A stretch of DNA of 17,070 nt. Origin: Candidatus Gorgonimonas leptogorgiae. GTDB taxonomy: Bacteria > Pseudomonadota > Gammaproteobacteria > Pseudomonadales > Endozoicomonadaceae. Positions 1 through 6,521 of this stretch are shown piece by piece; the stretch's first letter is position 1; every line of letters begins with the position of its first letter. The position numbers and the translations under genes are program-made. Below the pieces are notes generated by a model, which saw only the letters and a program-made list of their open reading frames with translations, made no database searches and was not told where the DNA came from. The stretch is taken from the NCBI GenBank assembly GCA_929200515.1, contig CAKNAD010000031.1, positions 1-17,070 of the forward strand. Direction: 5' to 3'.

Positions 1-31
1 ACTGTCTTGGCTAAAAACTTATAATCACTTG

Positions 32-70
32 CTGAAAACCCGCATTTCCAACTGCTACCTGTATATACAC
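32..70. repeat. Degenerate intergenic repeat, copy 1
   Basis: This 39-bp stretch (GAAAACCCGCATTTCCA, then CTGCTACCTGTATATACAC) closely resembles 4198-4235 downstream of smpB. Both copies read in the same direction and both lie just past the 3' end of a minus-strand gene, here atpE. The right end overlaps the hairpin at 61-93. Confidence 0.55.
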
Positions 71-93
71 TTTCAAATAGAATGTGTATATGC
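61..93. other. Hairpin just downstream of atpE
   Basis: The arms 61-70 and 84-93 pair over 10 bp, with one G-U pair on the plus strand that becomes A-C on the minus strand. A T-T mismatch and three more inner pairs (TTC/GAA) follow around an AAATA loop. It begins 12 bp past the atpE stop in the direction of transcription. No T-run follows on the minus strand, so it does not look like an ordinary intrinsic terminator. It could be an RNA-stabilising or processing element between atpE and the gene beyond the edge. Confidence 0.45.
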
Positions 94-105
94 AATGACG
101 TATAA

Positions 106-360
106 TTAACTTACTAAAGATACAAATGGATTAGCAAAAGTAAAAAATAACGCAATACCAACTGCTATCATTGGAATAGCATCGAGTAATCCGGCAACTA
201 TAAACATTTTAGTTTGCAATATTGAGGCTGTTTCTGGTTGTCTAGCGACTCCTTCAAGAAATTTACCGCCTAATATTGCAAATCCTAATGCTGTTGCTAA
301 CGCTGCTAGTCCTAGCATTAATGATATTCCAATTACAGACACCGCAACTACAGTTTCCAT
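106..360 (-). CDS. atpE: F1Fo ATP synthase subunit c
   Basis: This is the proteolipid subunit that forms the membrane ring of ATP synthase and carries the ion through the membrane. The 84-residue protein has two hydrophobic helices (about 5-32 and 50-80) joined by a polar loop with the conserved R40-Q41-P42. The ion-binding carboxylate is D60 in GLLDAIPMIAVG. The pattern around it looks like proton-type gammaproteobacterial rings; I see no clear sodium-binding set. An AGGAG ribosome site lies 6 bases before the ATG, much better than those of the two upstream genes, as expected for a subunit needed in many copies. It lies 43 bp after atpB in the same operon. In gammaproteobacteria atpF normally follows, but no atpF start is visible in the 105 bases to the edge. 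Confidence 0.97.
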   Translation of the reverse strand: METVVAVSVIGISLMLGLAALATALGFAILGGKFLEGVARQPETASILQTKMFIVAGLLDAIPMIAVGIALFFTFANPFVSLVS

Positions 361-403
361 TTTATTCTCCTATTATTTTTAAATAATAAACATTATAACT
401 ATG

Positions 404-1285
404 TTAATGCTCTTCATGTATCATGCCAATATATACTATAGTTAAAGTAGTAAATATATAAGCTTGTAACGTTATTACTAATATGTGTAAAACTGCCCAG
501 CAAAAATACAAAGGTGTTTGAAAAACACCAATCAAAGCAATTAAAATAAAAATTAACTCTCCAGCATACATATTACCAAATAATCTTAGTCCTAAAGACA
601 CTGGTTTTGCTAACAGAGTAACTGTCTCTAATAATAAGTTTACTGGAATTAAAAGACAACGTATAGCTAGGTTTTTACTATAGAATGGGTGTAATGCTAA
701 ATCAGCAGCCATGCCTTTGATACCTTTTAGCTTAATCCAATAAAAAATCATTATTAGAAACACACTAAACGACATAGAAAGAGTTATATTTGGATCAGCA
801 GAGGGAACAACTCGCATATGAGTAATTCCAAGATATTCTGCCACAGAAGGGATCCAATCTACAGGGATAAGATCCATCAAGTTCATCAAAAAAATCCACA
901 CAAAAGTAGTTAGCCCTAAAGAAGGAATAAATACACTTTTAGTCGTAAGTGAATCTTTTACTATTTTATCTATGAACTCTACTAGAATTTCAAGAACGCT
1001 TTGTAATTTACTAGGAACACCAGAATTAATGTTTTTTGTGATTTTTCTAAAGATAAAACAAAACATAATTCCTATAAAAAAGGACCATGCAATGCTATCG
1101 AGGTGAATGGCACTAAATCCCATATCCGAAGATTCTGTTGCATTATGGGATATTACCCACTTAGAATCAGTTAATACTTCTATAACTTCATTTGCTTGAT
1201 TCTTTCTTGCATATCCGGCAGGAAGCTTACCATAAGTTAAATGTTGTAAGTGATGTTTTATATATTCTGAGCCGTTTTCCGCCAT
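404..1285 (-). CDS. atpB: F1Fo ATP synthase subunit a
   Basis: Subunit a forms the two half-channels through which ions reach the c-ring of ATP synthase in the inner membrane. The 293-residue protein is multi-helical. It carries the family signature LGLRLFGNMYAGELIF with the essential arginine at R234, equivalent to Arg210 of E. coli, and the usual C-terminal helix pair (about 240-290, WAVLHILVITLQAYIF). The N-terminal region (about 1-60, with IKHHLQHLTYGKLP) is of the gammaproteobacterial type and slightly long. It sits between atpI (38 bp upstream) and atpE (43 bp downstream), and the three read as one operon. The ribosome site is weak, a TTAGG some 8 bases upstream. No key residue appears to be missing. 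Confidence 0.97.
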   Translation of the reverse strand: MAENGSEYIKHHLQHLTYGKLPAGYARKNQANEVIEVLTDSKWVISHNATESSDMGFSAIHLDSIAWSFFIGIMFCFIFRKITKNINSGVPSKLQSVLEILVEFIDKIVKDSLTTKSVFIPSLGLTTFVWIFLMNLMDLIPVDWIPSVAEYLGITHMRVVPSADPNITLSMSFSVFLIMIFYWIKLKGIKGMAADLALHPFYSKNLAIRCLLIPVNLLLETVTLLAKPVSLGLRLFGNMYAGELIFILIALIGVFQTPLYFCWAVLHILVITLQAYIFTTLTIVYIGMIHEEH

Positions 1286-1323
1286 AGATAAGCCTAAACA
1301 ATTAATTGATAAAATATATTATT

Positions 1324-1665
1324 TTAAACAACTGAAAGCAACCAAACTGTAGATTGAACTACAATAAATCCCATAAAAAAAATAATAGGACTATGCAATA
1401 TATTAGCTTTAAATACTAATATAAAACAACTGATAGTCAATAAAAACTTACCCGTTTCTGCGTAATACATTTGAGTTATAATTTTTTTAGGATCATTGCC
1501 TTTAACTTCTCTAGATGCTTTCCAAAAAAAATAGCTACAAGGAATAAAGCAACACAAACACCCTATTATAGCAGAAAACATTGCCTTTATACTAGCAGTT
1601 AGAGCAACTATAATGATAAAAATAATACTAAAAATAATCTGTAATTGTAATATACGTTTTATCAT
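1324..1665 (-). CDS. atpI: ATP synthase subunit I (assembly protein)
   Basis: AtpI is a small, non-stoichiometric membrane protein encoded first in many atp operons and thought to help assemble the c-ring. From the ATG at 1665 the protein has 113 residues and four likely transmembrane helices (about 9-25, 28-47, 72-88 and 93-110). Between helices 2 and 3 lies the family's cytoplasmic segment, FFWKASREVKGNDPKKI, followed by a YYAETGKF motif. A TTG codon at 1686 would add seven residues. Neither start has a visible ribosome site, so I prefer the ATG, which fits the family's usual N-terminus. It is 38 bp upstream of atpB, and a 24-bp perfect palindrome lies about 32 bp before the start. Confidence 0.88.
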   Translation of the reverse strand: MIKRILQLQIIFSIIFIIIVALTASIKAMFSAIIGCLCCFIPCSYFFWKASREVKGNDPKKIITQMYYAETGKFLLTISCFILVFKANILHSPIIFFMGFIVVQSTVWLLSVV

Positions 1666-1696
1666 ACTAAAAGTTATAACTGTCAATTATATTTTT

Positions 1697-1720
1697 TTAG
1701 ATAATCTTAAGATTATCTAA
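1697..1720. promoter_or_regulatory. 24-bp perfect palindrome upstream of atpI
   Basis: TTAGATAATCTT is followed directly by its own reverse complement, giving 12-bp arms with no spacer. On the minus strand it is followed by A residues, not T residues, and on the plus strand by CACGC, so it does not act as an intrinsic terminator in either direction. Its place 32-55 bp before the atpI start suggests a binding site for a dimeric regulator. Function is inferred. Confidence 0.45.
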
Positions 1721-1984
1721 CACGCTACTATACTAATATAAGATTATATTATTTAGCAAGAGTTTATTTAATTATTTTTAATTTAAGCATACAAACCTAT
1801 AGCTTAAAAATCAAAAAATTAGTATATAACAATACTTCGGATAGTTTCATGGAACAATACGCCCACAACCTCTTAGCTTATAGAAATCTAAATTTTGTTT
1901 TTCATCTCAAAAAACAAATTCAATTTGAAAACGTAATTTATGGTACTCTACTATCTTAGTTGCATCTAAATTTTCATCTGTTGA

Positions 1985-1999
1985 ATATACACGTGGCAG
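1985..1999. repeat. Partial inverted copy of the intergenic repeat
   Basis: ATATACACGTGGCAG here is the exact reverse complement of 4219-4233 in the copy next to smpB. Flanking bases match only weakly, so this is either a decayed copy or a shared core. Confidence 0.4.
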
Positions 2000-2118
2000 G
2001 ATATAAAATAATTTTATAACATCACATATCTTAAGCGTTAATTTGATATGGCTTTATTTATAATTATTTTTTAATATATGACACAGATTTATGAACGATA
2101 TTCATGTATTTATGAACT

Positions 2119-3756
2119 CTACTTGTTAATTTTAAAAGTTTTTCTTAAAGATTCTTCTATATAATCTACATGAGCAAGTTCTAAATCTCTAATTTCCTGA
2201 TTTACATCCTGATTCGTTATATTTTTTATATTATTATCAATTGACAATATATATTTTCTGTGTAGATCTATTATAATAAATGGATTTTTGTTTTTGTAGT
2301 ATTCAATATTCTCTAATAATGATTGAATATTTTTTAAATCCGGTTGTCCAATATACTTTTCATTAAGCTCATTTAATACATCTTTAAATCCAGCATGCTC
2401 TTTATAAATAACAGACATAGGCAGATGATCTGATAAACCACTATCTTGAGAAGTATTAGTAATAGAAGTTAAATGTCTAATTTCTGCATGTGATGCCCAT
2501 TTTTCTTGTTTATTAGGATCAAATATAAATTGATGATCATAAATACAGTTATGAGCAACTTTAGGATTATCTTTCCATGTTGAGGATCCCCAAGAGTTTC
2601 TATTGTTAGATCCTGCTCCTTCATACCAAGTACCTGTAGGCTCTTTTGTTAATAAACTATCGGGTTGGCTAGTATCAGTAAATATAGAAGCACTATGTTT
2701 ATTTCTATTAGCTGTTTCTATGTCATGAGTTTCATAATAACTATTATGAAATTCCTTACCTAAAGCAAATGTTCCTTTTTCATAACTGTGATCTTCTTTT
2801 ATTTTCCCTTCTTCATCTGCGATAGAAAGGTTAAGATCACCCATAAAAAACACACCTTGACTTTCATATTCTGAATCGATAATAGATACATCGCTATCAG
2901 CAGATATCCACTGCTGAATTTGAGTTAACTCCTCAAATCTAATATTGTCGTATTTTTCTCCAGTTTTAGCTTGCAAATGAGTATTATAAATTGTAGCAGA
3001 TTTACCATTGCCTAAATCAACTATTACTCTTAATACACCCTTATTAGATAATGCATCTTCGCCAGCTAGATTTTTAAATTTTCGAAAACTTACATCTAGT
3101 ATTGGAAACTTGCTAGCTATAGCTAAGCCACTATTTAGTCCTATTTCACTAGGTGCCACATTGTAGACTATATTTGAATAATTATCTTTTAGCTTTTCTA
3201 ATAAATGCCCCGATGCTTTTCTATCAAACACCTCCTGAAAACAAATTATATCTGGTTGTATATCTTGGTTATGAAGTATATTTTCACTTATTTCTTTTGC
3301 CCGTGTATTAGAGGATCGTAGATCATTTATATTACGTATATAATTAGGCATAAGTCCAGTATTATAAGTCATAATATGTAACCCTTCTTTGGGGTTATAA
3401 GTTTTACTAGGACAAGATGATTTGATCATAGATGCTTTAGCACAACACATATTCCCTATTATACATAGCGGAATTCCAATTAAAGAAAGGGCTAAAGAAG
3501 GCACAATAAAAACAACCACAATAGCAACTTTTGTTATCTTTCGTAACAACAAAGAAGGTGTTTTGTTAGAATTATTTACGGGGGAATCTAGATTTTTTCC
3601 AGGCCGGATATGACCGCTAGCTAACTTAGTAACAGCATTAGCAACTTGAAAAACAGGATAGGTAAGGAATCGTCCAACTTGCAGTAATATATTGCCAACG
3701 ATGTTACCAGGACGGCTAGAATAATGGTTGCTAACCATTAGCTTATTTTTTATCAC
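2119..3756 (-). CDS. Eukaryotic-like neutral sphingomyelinase (nSMase2/SMPD3-like, EEP superfamily)
   Basis: Predicted Mg-dependent phosphodiesterase hydrolysing sphingomyelin to ceramide and phosphocholine. The catalytic core covers about 125-452 of 545 residues. Visible EEP residues are N132 (YNTGLMP), E175 (CFQEVFD), H260 (NTHLQA), D307/N309 (GDLN), D407 (YDHQF) and D443/H444 (LSDHLP). D234 and K239 (EDALSNKG) have the same five-residue spacing as the DK switch of human nSMase2. LNSGLAIASKFPILDV and RAKEI also recall that enzyme, as does the N-terminus: an amphipathic stretch (about 20-50), one strong hydrophobic segment (about 73-101) and a Cys-Cys pair (104-105). Residues 453-545 are a charged helical tail of unknown role. 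The start is GTG, supported by GGGAGG 9 bases upstream; an ATG at residue 7 has no ribosome site. The membrane anchor argues against a soluble nuclease. Substrate and delivery to a host membrane are inferred. Confidence 0.75.
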   Translation of the reverse strand: MIKNKLMVSNHYSSRPGNIVGNILLQVGRFLTYPVFQVANAVTKLASGHIRPGKNLDSPVNNSNKTPSLLLRKITKVAIVVVFIVPSLALSLIGIPLCIIGNMCCAKASMIKSSCPSKTYNPKEGLHIMTYNTGLMPNYIRNINDLRSSNTRAKEISENILHNQDIQPDIICFQEVFDRKASGHLLEKLKDNYSNIVYNVAPSEIGLNSGLAIASKFPILDVSFRKFKNLAGEDALSNKGVLRVIVDLGNGKSATIYNTHLQAKTGEKYDNIRFEELTQIQQWISADSDVSIIDSEYESQGVFFMGDLNLSIADEEGKIKEDHSYEKGTFALGKEFHNSYYETHDIETANRNKHSASIFTDTSQPDSLLTKEPTGTWYEGAGSNNRNSWGSSTWKDNPKVAHNCIYDHQFIFDPNKQEKWASHAEIRHLTSITNTSQDSGLSDHLPMSVIYKEHAGFKDVLNELNEKYIGQPDLKNIQSLLENIEYYKNKNPFIIIDLHRKYILSIDNNIKNITNQDVNQEIRDLELAHVDYIEESLRKTFKINK

Positions 3757-4238
3757 TACCTTTAGCCTCCCTCAACTATAAATCCTACATTAAATTCTAC
3801 ATTCCTGGGGTATTTTGCTTTAAATTTAAAGTCTCTACCGAAGTCTAAAAAATGTACCTTGAAATAAAAAGTATACCCTCCATTAATATAGTGATTATTT
3901 TAGTATAATTTTCAATTTTTGTATATTTTATTTTTAAAAATAACATTTAACCTAGCTTTACTGTATATTGCTACCATGCCTGACTAAAAAACAATCCATA
4001 AATACATCTAATAGATGCAAAGGAGCCTACTTTAGCTATTTATATTCATGCTAAATTAAAAACTAGTAACACAGTTTAAAAGCAAAAAAACTTGCTTTCT
4101 GGGGGCTATTAAAAAAATTCAATTCATCGTTAAAACATTTTAAAATGCACTTGCATTCCAGTAGCGTTTTGCCTCGAATTAAACCATTTTACTTAGCCCT
4201 GAAACCTAGCATTTCCATCTGCCACGTGTATATGCATC
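3757..4238. other. Gene-free region between smpB and the sphingomyelinase gene
   Basis: These 482 bp contain the strong GGGAGG ribosome site for the downstream gene (3766-3771) and the repeat copy at 4198-4235. A weak 7-bp hairpin lies at 4079-4098. I found no convincing promoter, no tmRNA ends or tag-peptide frame, and no other gene. Confidence 0.4.
4198..4235. repeat. Degenerate intergenic repeat, copy 2
   Basis: CCTGAAACCTAGCATTTCCA followed by TCTGCCACGTGTATATGC is the best-formed copy in the window. It begins 4 bp past the smpB stop. It matches copy 1 (32-70) over nearly its full length in the same orientation. Confidence 0.55.
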
Positions 4239-4721
4239 TTATCGTTTATTTAGTCGAAATAAGCGTTGCTTTTCAATATTCCATTCTTTCTCTTTAGTTG
4301 CTGCTCTTTTATCAAATTCTTTTTTACCTCTAGCAATAGCTATTTTGCATTTAATTAAATGCTGCTTCCAATATAGTTTTGTAGCAACGCATGAATAGCC
4401 TTTTTGTTGCGTAACTGCAAATAATTTTGCTAATTCTTTACGTTGGAGTAAAAGCTTTCTATCACGCTTAGGGTCAGCTACAATATGTGTAGATGCTGTA
4501 TCTAAAGGAGTAATTAAGGCTCCTATTAACCAAGCTTCGCCATCTTTTAGAACTACATAGCTATCTACTAGTTGTATTTTTTTTTGTCTGATACTCTTAA
4601 CTTCCCAGCCATTGAGAACTATACCTGCTTCATAAGTGTCATCTAGATGATAATCAAATTTAGCTTTTTTATTAACGACTATAGAAGTGTCGAGTTTACC
4701 ATGTTTAGGTTTTTTAGCCAT
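4239..4721 (-). CDS. smpB: SsrA-binding protein SmpB
   Basis: SmpB binds tmRNA and brings it to stalled ribosomes for trans-translation, rescuing the ribosome and tagging the unfinished protein for degradation. The 160-residue length is normal. The OB-fold core (about 15-130) shows the family motifs GIVLNGWEVKSIR and SYVVLKDGEAWL. The basic tail (KKEFDKRAATKEKEWNIEKQR, about 133-153, then FRLNKR) is the part that enters the ribosomal decoding centre. The ribosome site is weak (GCGAACC). dnaJ lies 158 bp upstream on the same strand. The tmRNA gene is not recognisable in this window. Confidence 0.97.
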   Translation of the reverse strand: MAKKPKHGKLDTSIVVNKKAKFDYHLDDTYEAGIVLNGWEVKSIRQKKIQLVDSYVVLKDGEAWLIGALITPLDTASTHIVADPKRDRKLLLQRKELAKLFAVTQQKGYSCVATKLYWKQHLIKCKIAIARGKKEFDKRAATKEKEWNIEKQRLFRLNKR

Positions 4722-4814
4722 TATGGGTTCGCTATTAAAAAAATTAGCTAATTTCCTATAATTTTATACTCATAGTATTAGCAAATAAAAAATCTCAATA
4801 ATAAACTATTGATC

Positions 4815-4852
4815 TATACACCTGTATATACAAATAACAATGCTGGATTCAA
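4815..4852. repeat. Diverged intergenic repeat, copy 4
   Basis: Between dnaJ and smpB, TATACACCTGTATATAC followed by AATGCTGGATTCA resembles the reverse complement of copy 2 (TATACAC, AATGCTAGG, TTTCAGG). The match is imperfect, so this is tentative. Confidence 0.3.
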
Positions 4853-4879
4853 TAAATGAAAGGAGTATATAAAAGAAGT

Positions 4880-6013
4880 TTATATTGAGTCAAAAAAATC
4901 TTTTACTCGTTTAAAAAATGACTCAGCACGTGGAGAGTGCTCTTTTTCTGTCTCTTGAGAAAAAGTGTTGCGTAGCTCTTTTATCAAACTTTTTTGTGTA
5001 TCTGTTAGGTGTACAGGAGTTTCGATCACTACTTTACATAGTAAATCTCCTTGGAAGTGACTGTTAACAGATTTAATGCCTTTATTTCTTAACCTAAAAA
5101 CTTTTCCTGTTTGGGTTTCTTTAGGTATTTTAAGCTTAACTCTACCATTCAAAGTAGGGATTTCTAACTCACCACCTAAAGCTGCATCAAAGAAACTAAT
5201 AGGCACTTCGCAATACAAATCATCGCCTTCGCGTTTGAATATTGGATGCTTTTTAATTCTAATTTTAATATATAAATCGCCAGAAGGCCCACGATTTATT
5301 CCGCTTTCTCCTTCATTGGATAACCGTATTTGATTGCCGTCATCTACTCCTGCTGGTATTTTTACTGATAAAGTTTTTTCTACATGTACTCGACCCTGTC
5401 CATTGCACTCTGGGCAAAATTCTTTTATCTTACGACCTTCACCATGGCAATCTGGACATGTTTGTTGTATCGAAAAAAATCCTTGTTGTGTGCGTATTTC
5501 ACCCATACCATTACAGGTTTTACATGAAACTGGTTGTGAACCTTTCTTTGCTCTTGTTCCATTACAGCTAGAACAAGTTTTTTGCTTTGGTATTTGTAAA
5601 TTTTTAGTAATCCCTTTTACAGCCTCTTCTAATGTTAACTCTACACTGTATTGAAGATCGCTACCTCGGTAACTTGCACTTTGTCGACCTCTGGCGTTTC
5701 CTCTACCAAAAATATCACCAAAAACATCTCCAAAAATATCGCCAAAACCACTAAAGTCACCATGACCAGCACCGCCACCCATGTTACCTTGGACGCCATC
5801 ATGACCGAATTGATCGTATGCTGATCTTTTGTTACTATCCGATAAAACTTCAAATGCCTCATTGACTTCTTTGAATTTTTCTTCTGCTGCTTTGTCCCCT
5901 GGATTTCTATCAGGATGATGCTTCATTGCCTGTCTTCTGTAAGCTTTTTTAATTTCTTTCTCAGAAGCAGATTTAGAAATCCCTAATACTTCATAATAGT
6001 CACGTTTTGACAT
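4880..6013 (-). CDS. dnaJ: Chaperone protein DnaJ (Hsp40)
   Basis: DnaJ delivers unfolded proteins to DnaK and stimulates its ATPase. This is a full-length type I (DnaJA) protein of 377 residues. The J domain (about 1-70) has the HPD motif at 33-35. A Gly/Phe-rich linker covers about 71-106. The zinc region has four CxxC pairs at 147/150, 164/167, 186/189 and 200/203, and two beta-sandwich client-binding domains follow. The first zinc repeat reads CSSCNGT, lacking the usual second Gly, which is unlikely to matter. An AGGG lies 8 bases before the ATG. The gene follows dnaK on the same strand but 508 bp away, much further than usual. An 11-bp inverted repeat at 6049-6075 sits just before it, so it may have its own promoter or control. 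Confidence 0.98.
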   Translation of the reverse strand: MSKRDYYEVLGISKSASEKEIKKAYRRQAMKHHPDRNPGDKAAEEKFKEVNEAFEVLSDSNKRSAYDQFGHDGVQGNMGGGAGHGDFSGFGDIFGDVFGDIFGRGNARGRQSASYRGSDLQYSVELTLEEAVKGITKNLQIPKQKTCSSCNGTRAKKGSQPVSCKTCNGMGEIRTQQGFFSIQQTCPDCHGEGRKIKEFCPECNGQGRVHVEKTLSVKIPAGVDDGNQIRLSNEGESGINRGPSGDLYIKIRIKKHPIFKREGDDLYCEVPISFFDAALGGELEIPTLNGRVKLKIPKETQTGKVFRLRNKGIKSVNSHFQGDLLCKVVIETPVHLTDTQKSLIKELRNTFSQETEKEHSPRAESFFKRVKDFFDSI

Positions 6014-6048
6014 TCATATTTACCCTGTGAATAAAAATCGTTATATTG

Positions 6049-6075
6049 GTTTATAAAATTAACCATTTTATAAAC
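6049..6075. promoter_or_regulatory. Inverted repeat upstream of dnaJ
   Basis: GTTTATAAAAT, a five-base spacer TAACC, then ATTTTATAAAC form perfect 11-bp arms centred about 50 bp before the dnaJ start. It is not a CIRCE element, which has TTAGCACTC-type arms. It could be an operator or an RNA hairpin in the dnaJ leader. In DNA this AT-rich, chance is a real alternative. Confidence 0.3.
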
Positions 6076-6077
6076 TC

Positions 6078-6205
6078 AATATACACACATTGAAAATGCG
6101 TAATTTCTTTAGCTCCGAAAACCTATGCCTTGATCTGCGAAATGTCTATAGAAAATGCGATAAATTTCTAATAGCCAATTTAGTTTAGAAAAATATGTGT
6201 ATATT
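6078..6205. repeat. 128-bp intergenic element with inverted ends
   Basis: The ends AATATACACACATT (6078-6091) and AATATGTGTATATT (6192-6205) are inverted copies matching at 13 of 14 positions. Inside, GAAAATGCGTAATTTCT (from 6092) is imperfectly repeated from 6151 (GAAAATGCGATAAATTTCT). Between these lies a diverged copy of the 40-bp intergenic repeat (6110-6151: CCGAAAACCTATGCC, then ATCTGCGAAATGTCTATAG). No coding frame is present. It resembles a miniature repeat element, but no target duplication is clear. Confidence 0.35.
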
Positions 6206-6469
6206 ATCGTAATATTAATCTATCAGCAAGTATTTTTATTCTATTTAAGTAGTATCCTGCCTAGTAAATTATACATTAAAATAAAGCTGTTTAGCATTAA
6301 AAATCTTCGATCTAAAGTCTAATAAAATATTTTTATAATGTTTCGTTATTATTTATAACTATAGACTACTCGATAATGACTTTAAAATATTGATAGCTAT
6401 AATAAAACAACTTGATTTGTAAGCTATTAAGAATGCTATAAATATATTATCGAATATTCTTTATACAAC

Positions 6470-6499
6470 TTCCCCAAGGGATCATACACCCTCAGGGAA
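6470..6499 (-). terminator. Hairpin downstream of dnaK (attenuator or processing site)
   Basis: The arms 6470-6480 and 6489-6499 form an 11-bp stem with an 8-base loop. On the minus-strand RNA every position pairs, with two G-U pairs; on the plus strand those two become A-C mismatches. This points to function in the dnaK transcript. It starts about 23 bases past the dnaK stop. Only a weak U-rich stretch follows, so it may stabilise or partly terminate the message instead of ending it fully. Confidence 0.45.
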
Positions 6500-6521
6500 A
6501 AGTATTATCTTTTCTTAGTCT

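Larger units (their letters stand above)
1687..2118. other. Gene-free region between the sphingomyelinase gene and atpI
   Basis: These 432 bp must hold the promoter of the minus-strand atp operon. I see the palindrome at 1697-1720, a minus-strand TATACT-type -10 candidate near 1820-1830, and one inverted partial copy of the intergenic repeat at 1985-1999. No gidB or parB, the frequent neighbours of atpI in gammaproteobacteria, is present. I see no RNA gene. Confidence 0.5.
6014..6521. other. Unusually long dnaK-dnaJ intergenic region
   Basis: This 508-bp gap has no recognisable gene. From the dnaJ side it holds an inverted repeat (6049-6075), a 128-bp stretch bounded by inverted ATATACAC-type arms (6078-6205), featureless AT-rich sequence (about 6210-6465), and a stable hairpin just past dnaK (6470-6499). 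I see no second sigma-32 promoter for dnaJ. Confidence 0.5.

Noticed and set aside
1849..1959. 36-codon plus-strand ORF (MEQYAHNLLAYRNLNF...)
   Set aside because: It has no ribosome site or promoter and no recognisable similarity, and lies in decayed-looking AT-rich DNA.
1687..2118. Replication origin near the atp operon
   Set aside because: No cluster of DnaA boxes (TTATCCACA) is present, and the usual gidA/gidB or dnaA neighbours are absent. One near match around 16910 is isolated.
4079..4098. Terminator hairpin downstream of smpB
   Set aside because: The stem is only 7 bp with an A-rich loop, lies about 140 bases past the stop and lacks a proper T-run.
3757..4238. tmRNA (ssrA) gene next to smpB
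   Set aside because: No tRNA-like 5' and 3' ends, no T-arm and no tag-peptide frame could be found on either strand.
5076..5654. Plus-strand ORFs opposite dnaJ
   Set aside because: They are antisense shadows of a full-length conserved gene.
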